From Trueperaceae bacterium (GTDB taxonomy: Bacteria > Deinococcota > Deinococci > Deinococcales > Trueperaceae), in assembly GCA_036381035.1 (NCBI GenBank), contig DASVDQ010000024.1, positions 161,742 to 225,741 of the forward strand: 64,000 nucleotides of DNA. Reading direction: 5' to 3'. Both the position numbers and the translations under genes were made by a program. Below the pieces are notes generated by a model. That model was not told the origin of the DNA. It was given only the letters and a program-made list of their open reading frames with translations, and searched no databases. Shown piece after piece: positions 59,190-64,000 of the stretch (within the stretch, counting starts at the first letter, position 1; every line of letters starts with the position of its first letter).

Positions 59190-60221
59190 ATGCTCTGCCG
59201 CCCGCTCGTCCGCCACGCCCTCGCACTCGCCCTCGTCTGCGCCGTCGCCGCCCCGGCCGCCGCCCAGCGCTTCGCGTTCGTCTCGACGCGCGTGCCAGAC
59301 GACGCCGCCGCGATCCACGACAGGCCGCCGCAGAGCGAGGTCTTCTTCTACCGCGACGGCTCGGAGCTGCGGCTCACGGCCACGCCGCACGCCAGCGAGT
59401 TCGACCCGGCGCCTTCCCCGGGCGGGAGGTACGTCGCGTTCGTCGCGCACGACCATACCGACGAGGACGCCGGCTGGTCCGGGTGGGGCTGGTACCTGGG
59501 GGTCGTCGAGACGCTCACGGGCCGCGAGGTGGCCCGTTGGGACCTGCCGCGCTCGGTGGGGATGACGCGGCCGGCGGGCGGCTTCCAGACGGCGTGGTCC
59601 TCCGGAGACACCGTGCTGGTGCAGGTGCCTTCGGCTTCCGGGGGGTGGGAGGTCCACGCCTACGACCTCGCGACGGGCGGGTCGCGTCACGTGACGAGCG
59701 GCTTCGGGATCGTCCTGGCGCCGGGCGGGCGGCGGCTGGCGACGTCGCGCGAGGACGGCGTGCACGTCGTCGACGTCGCCAGCGGCGAGGACGTCTCGGC
59801 GTACCCTGGCGCGGCCGCGCCGCTGGCGTGGTGGCGGGAGGAGCTGCTGGTCTGGACCGAGTCGGGACTGCTCGTCGTCGACCCAGCGACGCGGGCGGCG
59901 CGGCCGGTCGAGACGTCACCGGGGCTCGTGACCGAGGCGCGGGCCGACCCGACGGGGGAGGCCGTAGCCTACGTGAGGCTCGACACCGGCGGGCAGCGGT
60001 CCGAGGTCGTCGCGATCGGGCCGGACGGGGTCGCGTCGACGGTCTGGAGCGAGCCCGGCTGGGTGTCCGGCCTCGACTGGCTGGGCCCTGGGCTGCTCGT
60101 GTTCGCCGTCGAGGAGCTGACCGGCGACCTGTCGCTGCAGGTCACGGACCTGCTCGGGCACGGCTTCGGCGTCGCGTCGGCGGGGGTCGACCACAGCCCG
60201 CGCGCGGTGCCGCGACGGTGA
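59190..60221 (+). CDS. Exported beta-propeller (TolB-like) protein
   Basis: The 343-residue protein has a signal peptide (ALALALVCAVAAPAAA, then QRFAFVS). The rest is a repeated four-strand blade pattern with DPAPSPGGRYVAFVAHD (first Asp-Pro-Ser blade), VHAYDLATGGSRHVTS and VHVVDVASGEDVSAYPG, as in WD40/TolB beta-propellers. No catalytic site is seen. It may act as a periplasmic scaffold, but no Tol or other partner is nearby. ATG 59190 has GGAGGG upstream. It ends 28 bases before the miaB stop on the other strand. Confidence 0.8.
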   Translation: MLCRPLVRHALALALVCAVAAPAAAQRFAFVSTRVPDDAAAIHDRPPQSEVFFYRDGSELRLTATPHASEFDPAPSPGGRYVAFVAHDHTDEDAGWSGWGWYLGVVETLTGREVARWDLPRSVGMTRPAGGFQTAWSSGDTVLVQVPSASGGWEVHAYDLATGGSRHVTSGFGIVLAPGGRRLATSREDGVHVVDVASGEDVSAYPGAAAPLAWWREELLVWTESGLLVVDPATRAARPVETSPGLVTEARADPTGEAVAYVRLDTGGQRSEVVAIGPDGVASTVWSEPGWVSGLDWLGPGLLVFAVEELTGDLSLQVTDLLGHGFGVASAGVDHSPRAVPRR

Positions 60222-60248
60222 GGCAGGCGAGCGGCGCGCTCGCCCCCG

Positions 60249-61616
<1,368 letters not shown>

Positions 61617-61653
61617 CCTAGCAAGCGTGTGCCGGTCGGCCTTATCGTGCGGC

Positions 61654-61986
61654 GTGTCGTCGTTCCGTGAGCAGGTGCTCGAGGTCGTGCGGGCCGTGCC
61701 CCGCGGCAAGGTCGTGAGCTACGGGCAGGTCGCGGAGATGGTCGGGGCGCCGCACGCCGCCAGGCAGGTCGGAGCGGTCCTCTACGGCCTGCGCGACGAG
61801 GACGGCGACGTGCCCTGGCACCGGGTCGTGAACGCCTCCGGCGGCATCTCGACCTACAAGGTCGGCCACGGCGAGCTGCAGGTGGCGCTGCTGCGTGCCG
61901 AGGGCGTGGCCTTCGTGGGCGGCGGCGCGCAGGGGGAGAGGGTGGACATGCGCGCGCACCGCTGGCGGCCGGAGCTGCCGGACTGA
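61654..61986 (+). CDS. Alkyltransferase-like protein (ATL), Cys replaced by Trp
   Basis: The 110-residue protein has the MGMT DNA-binding fold ([20 protein letters not shown] and [17 protein letters not shown]), but the active PCHR is changed to PWHR at residues 54-57 (Trp55), the mark of ATL proteins. These bind O6-alkylguanine without repairing it and pass it to nucleotide excision repair. The start GTG 61654 has no clear ribosome site; GTG 61627 is also in frame. It stands alone here, divergent from miaB. Confidence 0.9.
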   Translation: MSSFREQVLEVVRAVPRGKVVSYGQVAEMVGAPHAARQVGAVLYGLRDEDGDVPWHRVVNASGGISTYKVGHGELQVALLRAEGVAFVGGGAQGERVDMRAHRWRPELPD

Positions 61987-62080
61987 CGCGGGGCCGGCCC
62001 TCGCCCTTCCGCCTAGCTCTGGTGTCGGTGCCGGCGGGCGGGCAGGGCCCGCGGCGCAGGGGTCCCGCGGGGGGCCGGGC

Positions 62081-62905
62081 TCAACCCACGTGCAGCCGCT
62101 CGCCGACGTGGTAGACGAGCACGCGCCTCACCAGCCGCCGCGGCAGCCAGCCCACGCGCACCGTGGCGACGACGACGTAGCCGCCGTGCTCGCGCAGGTT
62201 CCTGGCGTTCCAGCGCAGGGCCGGCACGAAGAAGCCGAGGAGCCCGAGCAGGTCGGCGGCGAGCTCGGCGCGCACGTCGCTGTGCCTGGTGACGGGGAAG
62301 GGCGCGACGAACCCGGCCTCGAACGCGGCCAGGCGCCTGCCCGGCAGCGTGCCGCCGTCGAGGAGGCGGAACTCGCCCAAGGAGCGGGAGCGCAGCTCCA
62401 TCCCGGCGTCGCCCGCCCGCTCGTAGTAGCGGTCGACGAGAGCGAGGCTCACGGAGACCCGCTCCAGGCGCACGTACGGCACCAGCCGCAGCTCGGCCGT
62501 GAACCCCTCGCCGGTCGCGGCGCGAGGTGGCACCGCCAGCTCGACCTGGTTGAACCACCTGTCCCACACGGCCGCCAGGAGGGAGGAGCCGGCGGCGTAG
62601 GCGGCGGCGACCATCTCGGCCACGACCCAGTGACGACCGAGGCCCAGGGCGGCCAGGGCGCCACCCGAGGCGAGCAGCGCGGCGCCGAGGGCGAGGAGCG
62701 TCAGCCACCCGAGCGCGTACCAGAAGCCCGGCACGTCTGCGAGTCCCGGTCGGCGCGGCAGGTCGAGCGGCGGCACGAGCACCCCGGCGCGGGCCACGCC
62801 GCAGGCCTCGCACACGAGCCCTGAGACGCCCTCGCGCGGCGGGTTCGCGTGGCCGCACGCGGCGCAGGGCCAGGCGCCGCCCGCGGCGGCGGACGCGTCG
62901 GTCAT
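62081..62905 (-). CDS. Membrane protein with an N-terminal zinc ribbon
   Basis: The 274-residue protein starts with a zinc-ribbon-like pair CxxC...CxxC (Cys14, Cys17, Cys32, Cys35), then two or so hydrophobic spans (FWYALGWLTLLALGAALLAS). The C-terminal half is soluble-looking with YVRLERVSVSLALVDRYYE and FPVTRHSDVRAEL. I do not recognise the family. ATG 62905 is the likely start. The intergenic region 61987-62080 and 62906-63127 hold no other gene. Confidence 0.65.
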   Translation of the reverse strand: MTDASAAAGGAWPCAACGHANPPREGVSGLVCEACGVARAGVLVPPLDLPRRPGLADVPGFWYALGWLTLLALGAALLASGGALAALGLGRHWVVAEMVAAAYAAGSSLLAAVWDRWFNQVELAVPPRAATGEGFTAELRLVPYVRLERVSVSLALVDRYYERAGDAGMELRSRSLGEFRLLDGGTLPGRRLAAFEAGFVAPFPVTRHSDVRAELAADLLGLLGFFVPALRWNARNLREHGGYVVVATVRVGWLPRRLVRRVLVYHVGERLHVG

Positions 62906-63114
62906 GGACGCCCTCGCGTGCTAGGTAGGTGCGCTCTCACGTGTCGGGGACGAGCATAGGGCCCACCGCGGCGCGGGCGCGGGGCGGATCCCACGCCGCG
63001 CGGGGACTCGGCGCATGCGGCGCCACCGCTCACACCAGCTGGCCTCGGCGTCGTCCCTCGGTCCCACGCGGTCCCGGCGACCCGCGCGGTCCCGGCCGGG
63101 AGCGCGTTCCCACG

Positions 63115-63120
63115 TATGAT
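63115..63120 (+). promoter_or_regulatory. -10 element of a probable leaderless promoter for the M20 gene
   Basis: TATGAT lies 7 bases before the ATG at 63128, so transcription should start on or next to the start codon. No Shine-Dalgarno sequence is visible, which fits a leaderless mRNA. Confidence 0.5.
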
Positions 63121-63127
63121 GCCCTCC

Positions 63128-64000
63128 ATGCCCGCGCCCAGCGCCCTGGAGCTAGCCCGCGAGCTGGTCATGACGCCGAGCCCCTCGGGCGAGGAGGGGG
63201 CCGCCGCCGAGGTCCTCGTGGCGGCGCTGCGGCGGCTCGGCTTCGACGAGGCCTACCTCGACGGGCTGGGCAACGCCGTCGGGGTCATCGACCGCGGACC
63301 AGGGCCGACGCTGCTCCTCACCGGGCACCTCGACACGGTCGCTCCCGGCGACCCGAGCGAGTGGCCGCACCCGCCGCTCGGCGGGGTCGTGGCCGACGGA
63401 CGTCTGTGGGGCCGCGGCAGCGTCGACATGAAGTCGGCGCTGGCGTGCATGGCGGTCGGCGCCGCCGAGGCGGCGGCCGCGGGCTTCGCCGGCAGGCTGC
63501 TGCTGGCCGGGGCGGTGCTCGAGGAGGTGAGCGGCCTCGGCTCGGCGCACCTGGCCGCCACGCTGGACTACGACGTGGCCGTCCTCGGCGAGCCCACGGG
63601 CCTCGCGCTCAAGCTCGGCCACAAGGGCAGGGTCGAGGTCGTGGCGACGTTCCAGGGCAGGATCGCCCACGCCGCGCGGCCCGAGCTGGGCGAGAACGCG
63701 CTCGAGGCCGCCGCCCGCTACGTCGCCGGCCTCCGGGACCTGGAGCTGCCGGCCTCCGCGGTCCTCGGCTCCGCCACCGCCACGCCGACGCGCCTGAGCA
63801 CGTCGCCGGGCGGCACGACGAACGTGGTGCCGGGCAGCGCCGAGCTGGTCATCGACGTGCGCACCCTGCCCGGGCAGGGCGCGGCGGAGGTCCTCGCGCT
63901 GCTCGGCTCCGTGGCGGCGGACGACGGGGTCTCGTTCAGCGTGCCGACCTCGCGCGCGACGCGTCCGGACGGCGGCGTCGAGGAGCGCCCCCACGTGGCG
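63128..64000 (+). CDS. M20 family peptidase, ArgE/DapE/LysK-like (N-terminal part)
   Basis: The frame is open to the window edge (291 codons) without a stop, so the gene is cut off. The zinc motifs are seen: LLLTGHLDTVAPG (His and bridging Asp region), GRGSVDMKSALACM (second Asp) and VLEEVSGLGS (Glu-Glu). The dimerisation domain begins near FQGRIAHAARPELGEN. Members deacylate acetylornithine, succinyl-diaminopimelate or, in Deinococcota, LysW-linked lysine (LysK). The short TVAPGDPSEWPHPP wording cannot settle the substrate. It starts 7 bases after a -10. Confidence 0.85.
   Translation, partial: MPAPSALELARELVMTPSPSGEEGAAAEVLVAALRRLGFDEAYLDGLGNAVGVIDRGPGPTLLLTGHLDTVAPGDPSEWPHPPLGGVVADGRLWGRGSVDMKSALACMAVGAAEAAAAGFAGRLLLAGAVLEEVSGLGSAHLAATLDYDVAVLGEPTGLALKLGHKGRVEVVATFQGRIAHAARPELGENALEAAARYVAGLRDLELPASAVLGSATATPTRLSTSPGGTTNVVPGSAELVIDVRTLPGQGAAEVLALLGSVAADDGVSFSVPTSRATRPDGGVEERPHVA

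Overview
The window is a chromosomal segment of very high G+C content and dense, short-spaced gene packing. Its gene set points to the Deinococcota, most likely the Truepera side: bacillithiol synthesis (bshC), a LysJ/ArgD-type aminotransferase, an M20 LysK/ArgE-like hydrolase, two-component livFGHM/livK transport, Pgk, GapA and SufR-like/Rrf2 Fe-S regulators, and an ileS T-box. No phage, insertion sequence, rRNA operon or CRISPR array was seen. Taxonomy is an inference from gene content only.

Layout. 1-8.8 kb: end of a probable purL, then purF, a WecG/TagA glycosyltransferase and ComB-like phosphatase pair, bshC, guaB with a thioesterase, a stand-alone SagB-type oxidoreductase and an aminotransferase. 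8.8-16.2 kb: a 626-residue protein I do not recognise, a pterin dehydratase, a secreted dockerin-type protein next to a cohesin-like lipoprotein, and a GH13 enzyme with an unusual N-terminal half. 16.2-25 kb: ruvC, glnA, a branched-chain amino acid (Liv) ABC system and an FprA-type reductase. 25-32.5 kb: aspartate kinase, Nudix, SCP2 protein, two acyl-CoA dehydrogenases and their electron acceptor EtfBA, ending in a GNAT/C39-peptidase fusion. 32.5-36.1 kb (minus strand): gap, pgk, an RLAN-domain protein and an ATP-grasp ligase with overlapping reading frames. 36.3-40.7 kb: a DUF1028 protein and a peptide-type ABC importer (binding protein and two permeases, no ATPases). 40.8-46.5 kb: ileS with a T-box leader, and rho, from divergent promoters. 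46.5-52.7 kb: M23 peptidase, Rrf2 regulator with a palindromic operator, iscS, then tig-clpP-clpX and two tRNAs. 52.9-64 kb: small stress-like protein, MFS transporter, a secreted protein divergent from a cysteine-rich SufR-like regulator, a repeat-rich VWA protein, three tRNAs, a beta-propeller protein, miaB, an alkyltransferase-like protein, a zinc-ribbon membrane protein and the start of an M20 peptidase.

The most interesting assembly is at 31.3-35.1 kb. An ATP-grasp ligase and its RLAN partner domain are encoded as two overlapping genes at the end of a glycolytic operon. They converge, with overlapping 3' ends, on a GNAT/C39 fusion at the end of a beta-oxidation operon. This looks like a peptide or amide ligation and cleavage system with no known product. 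Other notable points are a pgk without a standard start codon, a noncellulosomal cohesin/dockerin pair, an IleRS with a GxHH signature, a His-rich trigger factor, and several clear operators and promoters.
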